From Mesodorylaimus sp. YZB2_4 (taxonomy: Eukaryota > Nematoda > Enoplea > Dorylaimida > Dorylaimidae): 64,000 nucleotides of DNA. Position 1 is the first letter of the stretch. Every line of letters begins with the position of its first letter. Of this stretch, positions 52,205 through 62,155 are shown in pieces. The notes under the pieces were generated by a model. That model was not told where the DNA came from. It was given only the letters and a program-made list of their open reading frames with translations, and did not search any database. The stretch lies in the NCBI GenBank assembly GCA_030248295.1, contig JASANH010000206.1, forward strand, positions 56,006-120,005. The letters run 5' to 3'. The translations under genes were made by a program, and so were the position numbers.

Positions 52205-53970
52205 TGGCTGCCGCAACGCTGACACAAAGTGAAGTCTTACTAGTGTGTCGAAAAGCAAATGGGCGAATTGAATGTCGCCTGTTCAGCCTTATTTCGTAAC
52301 TCCTCCACGCTGGACAATACGTGATCCAACGAAAACTGGCGCCAAAATTGTTCTAAAATGCCAAGACGAAAACTTCACGCATTTCAACGCAATGATACCC
52401 AACTACGTTGTAAGGGGAAACGAACTGGGCCGAAAAGCAGCGAGTATGGTGACGAGACTCCTTTACCTTTCAAGGGCTGGGTTGGGCTTCGCAGTTACCA
52501 CTATCCCTCCCCGAATGGCGGGAAGTTCAGATTTCTCATTTTGTGAATCAAGAAAGAATGAGGCAAGCTAGAACGCAGATCCAATTTAACCTTACTTCCT
52601 TTAAAACTCTCGGCTCGGATACGAGAACCCAACCACCAGTGTATTTTAAGCCAGTAAGAAATACTTACGCAACAATCACTACATCCGAATTCCTTGTCAG
52701 GCTGCCTAACGTCACCCAAGGCTGTCCAATGCGTTCCAACACCAGTTCCAGCCGAAGAGAGCGAGACTCAAAGAGACGCAGCATCTCTGGTACAATCTGA
52801 TGAAACGCAAACGGTCGTGCGAGTCAGTTTGATCGAGGTAGTCGGCTTGAAGGGGCAAGTCAAAGGCCTGAAAGAAGAAAACAGATCGCTACACGAACAG
52901 ATCAAGTCCTATCAACGTTCTAAAGAGTCGAAGCGTGTACAAACTGACAAGAGAGAAGAGACGAACGCAAATTGGAGCAACTGAATGTCAAATTGAAACG
53001 CCTGCAAGCAGCATATCACGATAAGATTCGAAAAAAGAGAATGGACAATGCTTACCAAGTTAACGGCAGAACCGATTGAATAATCCAACGCGAATCCGCG
53101 TTCAAAAAATGGTCATTTCGTCAACGCGGAGCATTGCATGCGGTGATTCCCGATTCAAGGGGTCCAATAAGTCAATGTTCACGTCTTGTGGTCCGCCGTC
53201 GTATCGACTCTATCAGTCAAATCATTCGTGCATTGTCTGGTGATCCAGCGTCGGCGTTTCAACGCGCGTCACTAATCAGCGAGTATCTGAAAACCGATAA
53301 AGATACAGTACGTTGAAAGTCATAAGAAGAAGCAGTCTGTTGCTGGAAAAATTACAGATGGAAAAACTTACTGCAGAGCAAACAGCGGAAATTTTCTAAC
53401 GGGCCAATTGGACTGGTTCGCAAGCTGATACGATTCGATCTGAACTGCATCAAGGAGGAATGCAAATTTTTGCCTCCTCTCAACAAGTTCGTTCGCTGAA
53501 AAGGAACCGTGAATTGCAAACTGAGCTTCTCACTGGCGCCATAAGTTTGATTGAAAAAGGAAAAGAAAAAATGAAAATTGTGCACCAGGCCCCCAGCGTC
53601 GTCTCGTTTATTACGAAGACCTGGGAGAAGACGGCAGCAAGTTCACAATTGAACGAACACGACGGATTCAAAAATGAGATATGGCTAGCGTTCAGGAGCG
53701 ATAAAGGACAAGGAAGCACAAAAATCGTCTCATCTTACCTCAATTTTGTGAATCCAGCATCCGTTTCTAACTTGCACATTCTGGCAATTTATGACGGTGG
53801 CGAGAATCATGAAAACCTCCGACGCGTCCTCGACAGGTACCACTACGAGTGGGACACGATGGAGCAATTAAAGCTCTCCTACAAGCAAAGCGACGGCAGA
53901 ATCGAATGGCGGGCGATCAGGGTCTTCCTGTATGGAGACCTGATGTTTCAATCGCATTTCCTGGTGTAAG
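52205..53970 (+). pseudogene. Uncharacterised transposon-type ORF relic
   Basis: Plus-strand segments in several frames look like one decayed protein. At 52694-53070 is a coiled coil (VVGLKGQVKGLKEENRSLHE, then in a shifted frame LEQLNVKLKRLQAAYHDKI). Near 53360 is LTAEQTAEIF. From 53460 to 53969 an open frame holds WLAFRSDKGQGSTKIVSSYL and LHILAIYDGGENHENLRRVL, then IRVFLYGDLMFQ. The last part resembles an uncharacterised animal protein family with SDKGG.STK and FLGGD motifs. That family is mobile-element associated in my recollection. I cannot name a superfamily. It is cut off soon after 53969. Confidence 0.5.
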
Positions 53971-53989
53971 GGGGAATGAAGACCAAGTT

Positions 53990-54344
53990 TGCAAATGAGA
54001 GTGACCTCGTTGGATGTTAGGCCTGTTCGGTATCATTTGGTGATTGCTGTGTTTGGAACTAGTCTCCCTTTGTGTGATGTGTGTTGTTTGGTTTTTTTGT
54101 GCCAGTGCACTATTGCTCTTTGGGTTTATGCTCGTTCTCTAATCAGTGTTATGCCTGTGCGCACTCGGAGCGGTTGAGTAATAAATCCTCTTCCTATAAG
54201 ACAAGTGGTCTTATATTGGTTCCCATTGCCGGTCTCCAACCCGTGTGAGCCGTGTATCCTAGCCACCGATTTTCCACCTTACTCCCGCCCGATAGTGGCC
54301 AGGCTTTGCAAGCCACTCATTGATTTCGCCGATTATTCTGCCCG
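53990..54344. other. Region between the relic and gag-like ORF; possible LTR
   Basis: It has an aataaa at about 54179 and a tgttaggcctg string at 54016 that could open an LTR upstream of the gag-like frame at 54345. No second LTR copy exists in the window, so this is only a possibility. Confidence 0.25.
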
Positions 54345-55141
54345 AAATGGCGGATCAGCCGCCAAATGCTGGTCAGGTCACTGACGATAATCCCGTCGTA
54401 GAGTCCACCGTTCAGATCACGGCCGTCGATCCGCCCCCCTGATGAGCGCGACCGATTACCCCCCGCAGCTCGACGACAGCTCATCTCTCTTGAACAGGCC
54501 AAGCAACTCCGCCAAGAAGTGTCCGAGTCGTATGAATGTGCCGTTGCAGCCGTCGTAGAGGCAGACAGTGCCAGACGTCATGCCGAGTCAATACGGAGCA
54601 CAATCGGAAGACGAGAGCAGCAATGGGCCAAAGAAAGATCGAAATTTGCTCAAGAACGGTTGAAGACGGCTATCCTCGAGGCTCAACTACAGGCGCTGCA
54701 AGCGAAAGTGGACAAGGCAGAGCAAAGTAAGCAATCAAATGTCCGTTCCTCTGCTCAGGGTGGTCACCAACCTAGTACTGTTTTATCCCAGTGTGCCCCG
54801 CCTATGCTCGTTCCAATCCAGATCCCCGTGCCAATTATCCGCCACTGTCACAAGAACGGTTCGATCCGCTTGACGCTCCCCCCCCCCCCGTCAAGATTGT
54901 AACCAGTGACTGGTTCTTGTGGTCACAATGCGAATGGTACGACAGCCTTCGCTTTTGGCGGAGTGTGCTCCGTTCGCTGGTCCCTCAAGCACCTCCTGAA
55001 CCTGGCAATGAAGATGACGTTGACAAACTTCGCCAAGCAGTGTCATCCGCGGCCCATGCCTGGGCTCAGTCCGATTTGGATCGCACGTTTGGTCCAGACA
55101 CCGATTTGATGCAACTCTGGCTCGATAAGATCACCACCACA
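54345..55141 (+). pseudogene. Gag-like ORF of an unidentified retroelement, truncated
   Basis: An ATG at 54345 opens MADQPPNAGQVTDDNPVVES. Two stops follow in a C-rich tract near 54438. A one-base shift there restores a long frame with a coiled coil (EQAKQLRQEVSESYECAVAA, then LEAQLQALQAKVDKAEQSKQ) and a proline-rich stretch. A second shift in the C run near 54890 leads to IVTSDWFLWSQCEWYDSLRF and DLDRTFGPDTDLMQLWLDKI. The layout of coiled coil, Pro-rich linker and helical domain is gag-like. The frame ends where BEL gag sequence in the opposite orientation begins (55142). Both shifts fall in homopolymer C runs, so sequencing error is possible. Confidence 0.5.
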
Positions 55142-55973
55142 TCGCAGTTCTTTGAGCACCCATTGATCGGCGGGTTTCTTTTCATATATCTTTTCGAGAA
55201 TAAACGCTGGCAGTTTCGGCAAGATCAAACTTGTCGTCCAAGATTCATCGACTGCGCCACTGGCATTGATTCGATTGAGCGCAGATGCTTTTGGAGATTG
55301 ATTTGTAGTTGGCGCAGGCCTTCCGTTTCTAGCGATCTCGAGATCGTTGCTGCGTTTGAATGATATCCTGATCGTTTCCAAAGCGTTCCTTCAGGAGCTG
55401 AACTGCCGTTTCGTAGTTCTCGCCTTTGACAGCTAACCCATCAATCACTGATTTCGCATCGCCCATTAGTTGAGCCACCAGATAGGCCATTTTCGTGACA
55501 GGCGCGACAGCATCATTCGCGTGAACCTACGCGTGGAACGCATCTCAGAATGGCTTGAATTGCAGTCGATCACCACTGAACTTCGGCAACTCGAGTTTTG
55601 GCAACTTGGCGTGAATTTGTCCGACGCCACCCCGGCCTTGATTCATACTAGCTTGGTTGTCTACGGCTTGGTTGCTACGACTTCCTTGTTCGACGCGCTC
55701 ACATTCTATTTGAGCTTGCTGTTCGACTCCTTCCATATCCCACCTCATTCTTTGTTCCTCTCTCTGCAACCATATCTGCATCTGAATTCGCTCAATCTCC
55801 GCGTTCACTTTGACCTCTTCCAACTTGGCCTTTCACTGGCGTTCCTCATTCTCGATCATCTGATTCTCAAAACAGCCAATATCGGCAATTGCCGAGTCGT
55901 ATTCGATCTCGATTTGGGCGCACTGCTCGCCTTCGTTGACAAACTAAACGGACTCGACATCGTCCACAGTCAT
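55142..55973 (-). pseudogene. BEL gag fragment, copy 1
   Basis: Minus-strand translation corresponds to the middle of the gag at 7485-8870. It has RMRWDMEGVEQQAQIECERV, PKLELPKFSGDRLQFKPF, then stops, ESWTTSLILPKLPAFILEKI and YEKKPADQW. Several stops and shifts are present. The N-terminal part ends near 55973. The LTR piece that follows is in the opposite orientation. Confidence 0.85.
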
Positions 55974-55980
55974 GGGGGGT

Positions 55981-56136
55981 GTCGTTTTCTGTGTATCGAA
56001 TGTGCGGTTGGTTATCAAGGGCTCTATCGAAATATAACCTATCTAAATCAAATCAACGTGTGATTCTGCCATCGAGCAATATCAACTTCCACTGCGCAAA
56101 CAATCGACGACAGAATCTTTTGGTAGCAGAAGGTGG
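55981..56136 (+). repeat. BEL LTR 3' half with primer-binding site, inverted next to gag (copy 1)
   Basis: In plus orientation this runs from tgtcgttttctgtg to cgacgaca (56112). It parallels the minus-strand 3' half of the LTR at 8899-9137, with shared strings such as tcaaatcaacgtgtgattct. It is followed by gaatctttt and tggtagcagaaggtgg (56121-56136). In an intact element the LTR and gag read in the same direction; here gag is on the other strand. Confidence 0.8.
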
Positions 56137-57005
56137 TTGGGCGTGGAGAATCAATCGAGACAATGGGAACACGAGTGCCCGATGCCAGATGCCGATGCCG
56201 ATGCCCGATGCTGATGCCGATGCACGAATGCCTGCAAACACCAACTGTTGCGCAGGTTTTCTCCAACCACTCTAGTGTGATGAGTGAGATGATCTGCATT
56301 GATGATTTTTTCTTCTGCTCATAATTAGGGTTACAAGTCAACTTCTCATTATTATTATTTTAGACCAGAGAAAACAATGGGTGCAAACACAATTGTAATG
56401 CGTTCGTGGGTGCGAACCAAAGCTTTCTGCAAAATATCAGAGGCGGCCAACTGATCAGCGATAGCGGTGGCCTGAAGTCTTTAGAATTCTTGAATTCTTG
56501 TGTGGTAAGCAGCCCGAAGAATGAGAAAAACATGCGGGGATTTTTCCAAACCCGCTTTTCGGGTTTTAGGCTTCGCTTTTAAGCTTCCAATACTCGGCTT
56601 TTGGGCAAAAATCCTAAAGAATTAAAAGAATTCGTGGGACTTTAGGCTTTGACCATTGCTGACTTATTGATCAGACGCCCCTGATATTTTTCAGAGTGTT
56701 TTATTTTGCACTTAGGAACAAATTGCTATTTTTGGTTGCTATTTTTGGTTTTGTTGAGTTCGGCGCAACAGTTGTCAAGGTTGCCTTTTCATATTTTGCA
56801 AATGTTTAGAGTCGGACGACAGAAATATTAGTGGGGAGTGGAAAAAGTGGAAATATCCGTTTTTATAAAAAAATTTGAAGGTCATGGTCACAACCATTCA
56901 TGGGCAGCATTCTTCCTTGTTTCATCAGCTTTTAAAGTAGATCCATGATGAGCAGTGTGGCTGAGAGGGGTGCTTGTGCCATGGCTCCATGACAATGAAT
57001 ACTGT

Positions 57006-58445
57006 ATGTTTATGGTGAGGAGCAGCCTTTCGAACAAAGTTGATGCGTTATTGATTGTTCAAAAAATAACATGTATTTCATGACATGATCCGATCCCGTT
57101 ATGATCTGGGTGAAGAGGACGACTTCCCAACCCTGTGCAGTCTTCCATTTGGACTTACATTGGGGTTAGGTGGGGGGCTACATTGGTCTTTCCCTGGAGT
57201 GTACAGTCATTAGGTTCAGTGTTCGAGGCCAATTGTAAATAAAAATGCTAGGAAGGCCATTTGAACGAATCAGAGTGATAGGCCTCGTGTCCCTGGCGCA
57301 TCAATTGGGCAATATTGATCCAATGTGGGCATAATACTTATGAGTCTTCCATTTGGACGTACGTTAGGTATGCAGCAGGAACGATCATTATCTCTGTTTT
57401 GTGCCGTGCTGCGGAGTACTTTCTTTAGGCAAAAAATTTGATAGGCGACTGACTTGACTAATTTCAGCAAGTCTTGGATAAAATTTTTTGCGTATGGCGA
57501 CTAGGGATAGGTCGGGGTCCTGATCCCGAAGCGCTTCGGGATTATGCATAACGGTCATACATACTGTAGGCGTGCACGCTAGGTACACTCCGATCCATCG
57601 CATCATATCTTGCAAGAGGAAGCAGACGATATTGGCTCAGTCATTGTTCGAAGAGACAACGGTTCATTGAATTTCCAGGTCAGTAATGTCAGCAAATTTT
57701 TGCCATAGAGCACGCTTTGTGAACAAGGAATATGATCGGTCTTGCTATTGGACCTTTTTCCTACTCAAAGATGGTATCGGGTATGATGGAGGCATCAAAG
57801 AAGTATTTTTGTTGTTTTTCCTGCCGCCTGCATGTCTGAGTACATATTCGAAAAATCTGCGCTTTTCAGCACGGTAGTGCGGGTAAGAATTTCTGACTAT
57901 GAAATGGTCGATCTGTAGGTGGTCTTCACGATTTCTGGGCGCGGGTTCACGTTACGTTTTATGTTTCTGTTTTTCAGAGGTTTGGAAGAAGGCGCACTGT
58001 AGTCATGTCACCCAATTCTCCCAGTTTATCCCTGTTTAACCTGGGAATCTCACGCACGATTAGAGTGAGACCAAAAAGAACAGTTTTCCTCATTCGAGGA
58101 CTTTTAAAGCCCAAGACATTGAGAGCGAGTTCGACAAGGGTGTTATCAGTTTCGGCAAAATTGTACGGCGACTTGCAATGAGCACATCGCCAAGTGGGCG
58201 AAACTGAGAGTAAGTATGACCAGTGTCCCAGAAAGCCTGCTGTAACGCCGCTTACCGTTCTGAAGTTTCGCTCGTCTCGTGAATCAATTACGCATGTCCA
58301 CGTCACGACAGTGTGTGCGGTTTTTGCTGAGGAATCACTCATACCTGACTCAAACACACCATTATAGGGAGAAATCACTGCAAATCCAAGAATGGACAGA
58401 TGAGCACAAAACCACTTTAAATATGCAAGAATTGATGCAATGCAT
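57006..58445. other. Non-coding stretch
   Basis: It contains a partial copy of repeat R (about 57400-57640). The minus-strand open frame at 57974-58504 partly overlaps the 5S gene and shows no family resemblance, so it was not called. Confidence 0.45.
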
Positions 58446-58563
58446 GGGTACGACCATACCACGGTGAAAATACGGCATCCCGTCAGATCTGCCAAGTCAA
58501 GCACCGTCGGGCCCGGTTAGTACTTGGATGGGAGACCGCCTGGGAACTCCGGGTGTCGTACTC
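58446..58563 (+). rRNA. 5S ribosomal RNA
   Basis: The 118 bases start gggtacgaccatacca and end gtgtcgtactc. The first nine pair with the last nine to form helix I, with one G-U pair. The central region (aagtcaagcaccgtcgggcc) and the box C region (tggatgggagaccgcctggg) match the animal 5S internal promoter, the latter identical to the vertebrate consensus. A run of four T (58564-58567) follows as the RNA polymerase III stop. It is a single copy here, among transposon relics, and not in a tandem array. It could be a dispersed working gene or a recent pseudogene; the sequence itself looks intact. Confidence 0.92.
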
Positions 58564-58567
58564 TTTT
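58564..58567 (+). terminator. RNA polymerase III T-run terminator of the 5S gene
   Basis: Four T residues directly follow the 3' end of helix I, the minimal Pol III termination signal. Confidence 0.75.
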
Positions 58568-60225
58568 GCATCCCTCAGAAGAATGCTGTTTTTTTGGAAT
58601 CGTGCAGTTCCTGCTGCACCCATGGTCGAGTCTTCGCTGACCCTTTTTGTTTTCCTGTTGGCCGTGCATTGCTTTTCTTCTAAAGTGACAATCTACGTGC
58701 AGTACAGGCGGATTTTGAGTCATGATCCTGATTACATATAACTCACAAGTTCGACTGCCATTGATAATCTATCTCGAATATCAGACAAATTTGAGACAGC
58801 TCATGACCAATCAGAACTGCGGACGCCTATAGAAAATCTAAAAAGTCGATAAATTTTTGTGGAAGAATTCAGGTGCCAGAGGCCAGAGATGACGGTCATT
58901 TTAATTGCTGCCTGCGCATTGTCTCAAAGATTTAAAGCCGACATGGTTTCATAATTTCAGGCATGGATGCAATGTATGATATGGTTGATGCGCTTCTAAG
59001 CTTCAAGATTTTATGTCGTTTGGCGAGTACATCTTGGCAACAGCACGGCTGTTGATGAATGACACTCGGGCCACTAGATACTGTACGGATTTGAGCACAC
59101 AAATGCCACATTGTTTCAGTCATTGACACAATGCTGAACGAGCTTTCAATCATCATCATATTTCGAAAATTAGTTAGTTACTTAGGGCGGAAACTAAGCC
59201 TAATTTTGTCTTTAGATCCAAGATAAAGTTAAAATCGATCCAGATTTTTGGTCCTGATTAGTGTTGCAAATGACGTTGGTTTTTGAATTTGACTTACCTT
59301 GACTTTGACAGGGGCACCAAAAAACTTTTGTCTTTGACAGGGGTTAAAAATGCTTGATTTTGACACTGACATTGACTCAAAATTGACCTTTCGCAAAAAT
59401 TTCAAAAAGACTCTGTGGACACGCCTCTTGTCCCACCAGGTAACTAGCTCTCATGCCGCCCCACAGTCTTCGCCCAAGTCTGGGATGGCAGTTGGCTAAG
59501 GACGAGCCTGATTGCGTGGACAGGATGACTTCCCAATCTTGTTCAGCAGAGCACAACTGCGCGTGCAAAGAAGTATACAGCAGGAGCGATCATTATCTCT
59601 GTTTTGTGCCACGCAGCGGAGTTTTTTTTTTTTTTGGAACTTGATAGTTGACTGACTTTACTAATTTTAGCAAGTTTGGATAAAATTTTTTGCGAATGGA
59701 GACTAGGGATAGGTCAGGATCCTGATCCCGACATTGAGGCTTCGGGATTGCATAACGGTTATATGTAGGCGTAAGCACGCTAGGTACACTCTGATCCAGC
59801 GCCAAATCTTGCCAGAGGAAGCAGAAGATAACGTTGTTGGATTAGATTGGCTCAGTCATCGTTCGTGGAGACTGTAAGGGGGAAGTTAAGATCTATCTAG
59901 TTTATGCACCATGCTAATCATGTCGTGTGCGCCACTGCTACCTTTGCCCTTTCAGGCCTATCTAAACATCAGGTATAGGTCATGCTGACTAGTTCCTTGT
60001 TTTCGTCTCTGTCCATGATGTTGCATTGATATGAAGATGAAGAGGCAACAGCAAGGCTGACCTTGGGGGACTTGTATCGAAACTGCAAATGGACTGATCA
60101 ATTTCAGCTCTCACGAGTATATAATCGGCCTAAGGAAAAGCTAAAAACCTAGATGCCTAAAAAATGTGCTTTAGTGAGGCAAAAAAACGAAAAAAGCAAC
60201 TCAATCCCTGTCCTGATCCTGATTC
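58568..60225. other. Non-coding stretch with repeat R
   Basis: No gene was recognised. Positions 59690-60185 are copy 3 of repeat R and include the empty site (near 60092) of the MITE found at 26800-26963. A weak GACTTTGACA-type repeat occurs at 59280-59400. Confidence 0.5.
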
Positions 60226-60285
60226 GGTCCTGTACTCGACTCGGTCCTGTACTCGACTCGGTCCTGTACTCGACTCGGTTCGCCT
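60226..60285 (+). repeat. Tandem repeat, 18-base unit, three copies
   Basis: The unit cctgtactcgactcggt occurs three times in a row, immediately next to the BEL RNase H fragment that starts near 60290. Confidence 0.85.
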
Positions 60286-60289
60286 CGAA

Positions 60290-62155
60290 TGTCTGGAGCT
60301 GCTTGTTCGATTGAAGCAACGGGAGGACGCATTGAGAATCGATCCACATAAAGGTGCTTTCGATTTGAAGCTGCAGTCCGTCGCGGACAAAAGTGAGGAT
60401 CTTCGCTCAAATATGTGCTGCCAGCAGTTCGAGTCGTGGAATTGTTGGATCCTTCGCCTTCCACTTGTCTGCTCGCTTCGGTGCCACCTTGTTCATTCGG
60501 AAGCACAACAGCAGTTGAGTCAAGTCGTCTAGAATGACTTGTCCCCTGTACAGGCATTCGTTCAGGCTGCGCTGTTGATTGCTTGTCTTGGCAGAACCAT
60601 CATAGACAATTCGTACTTTGGTTGTCGCTCGATCAGGCGTGATCACAGGATGGTGTGGAAGGTAGTGAATGGGCTGTCGATCCTGTCTCGGTCGATCTTT
60701 TCAATGATGCCCTTTTGCAGCTGATCTTGGATTACAGCATGGTATTTAATCATCAGCTCGGGGTCGTATTGTAAGCCATGGATCCTTGACTTGAGTCGCC
60801 CCATGGATAGTCCGTAGTTGTCTTGCAGATCGAGATGTTCACCTTTTTGCGGCCATTGAACTTGATATCGATTTTCCTGGACTTTGATTGTTTCATTGAA
60901 TATCTGCATGGCTTTATCGTCGTCACGTTCATTGATTCGATCAGTGATGCCTATCTTATCGAGTTTCCACAGGTCGTTGATTTGAGTTTGATCTGTGGTG
61001 TGTGGCTCGAGGTGGCTCAGCTCTGGACTGTTGATTGCGACTGACGACACAAAGCAGTTGAATGTTGAGGCTGGCTCAGCGATTTTGATTTGATTCTTGG
61101 TTCGGCGGAAAACGATCCACCCAAAGATAGAGCTGCGGAGATAAAGGCTTGGTCCGATTTCTTTGCTGTTGGCTAGCATGATGCGCTCATATTCATTGAT
61201 GCCGATGAGTACATCTATCTTGATCATTTCCGATTGGATCGGCTAGATCATAGGTATCGAGAGCGTCCTTTAGATCTGCGAGCATCGCGGCGCTCCGCCA
61301 CAGTGATTGAGCGATCTGCAGGACGACATTTGCTTTGATTTTGACTCGTTTCCCACGTTTGCCCTCCAGTTCGAGCTCAACGATTGCAGATTTGATTCGC
61401 TTTGGTTCTCTGGCTCCGAACGTGTACAGCATGATTTCTTCGTACGACGTTGGTTTGATCGCGAGTCGCTTGATAAGCCCTTCAGTCACATATGTTCGCT
61501 GGCTACCGCTATCTAGAGGAATTCTTTTCTTTGATCGATCGAGGAGCTTGGCCCCATGATTCAATATCACCCACGGCTGTCTGTAAAAAGACTGCTTGAT
61601 TCGATGTGAACAGACTTGTGCTTACGTCAGAAGCGAGAGTCGTTGTGGTTGCCCCAGTGTCCATATGCGGTGCCTTCGATCGCTTGTTGCAGATGCTTGA
61701 ATGATGGCTGGTGTCACGACAATGATAGCACCTTGATTTCGCTTAGCATTGGTAAGTTCAGTGGCCTGGTTTGAGACATCGCCAGCAATGGTCCTTGAGT
61801 TTTCTCTTTCATTCTTCGACTGTAGGCACTTGTTGGCATTCATTGGCGCAGTGGTCGCCCTCGCAGTGGATGCGTGGAGAGCGAGGCTTGTTCTCGATTG
61901 GGTTATGATTGGTGGTAGCTGTTAAGGCACGTTTCGTTTTACTCTTGCTGCTGACCAGGAAAGAATGGCTCCCCTGGGTATGCTTGGCTTTTCCTTCATT
62001 TCGCTGCTCTGGTAACTGAACTGATCATGGCTCGTCTTTTGTTTCTCGTACTGCATGGTGCGCTCGGGGGCAACGGCATCATGGATTGCTACCATCTTGG
62101 TCGATTCGGCTCGCAGTTCTTTTGAGCACCCATTGATCGGCGGGTTTCTTTTCAT
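60290..62155 (-). pseudogene. Second BEL pol/gag copy with internal deletions
   Basis: The minus strand carries, in gag-pol order, a gag zinc-knuckle region (61843-61622, with stops), the protease active site LDSGSQRTYVTEGL (near 61520), KIDVLIGINEYERIMLANS (61227-61160), the RT fingers (to 60590), and a join from FRMNKVA directly to PKRADKWKAKDPTIPRLELL. This removes the RT palm and early RNase H, some 950 bases relative to the first element. An RNase H piece MWIDSQCVL follows at 60349. Integrase is absent. This copy retains the protease that the 3.5-9.1 kb element lost, so it is not a simple derivative of that element. Confidence 0.88.

Larger units (their letters stand above)
55142..57005. 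repeat. Direct segmental duplication, copy 1 (partner 62111-64000)
   Basis: From tcgcagttctttgagcaccc to catgacaatgaatactgt this segment matches 62111-64000 with few differences, and the second copy runs off the window. It comprises minus-strand BEL gag, a plus-oriented LTR fragment with primer-binding site, a GATGCC microsatellite (about 56178-56222) and about 750 bases of unclassified sequence. Confidence 0.9.

Noticed and set aside
55470..56063. 197-residue plus-strand open frame (and 62538-63047)
   Set aside because: It is antisense to BEL gag, and the same frame occurs in both duplicate copies only because the DNA is duplicated.
57974..58504. 176-residue minus-strand open frame overlapping the 5S gene
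   Set aside because: Overlaps a clear 5S rRNA and shows no domain pattern or splice context.
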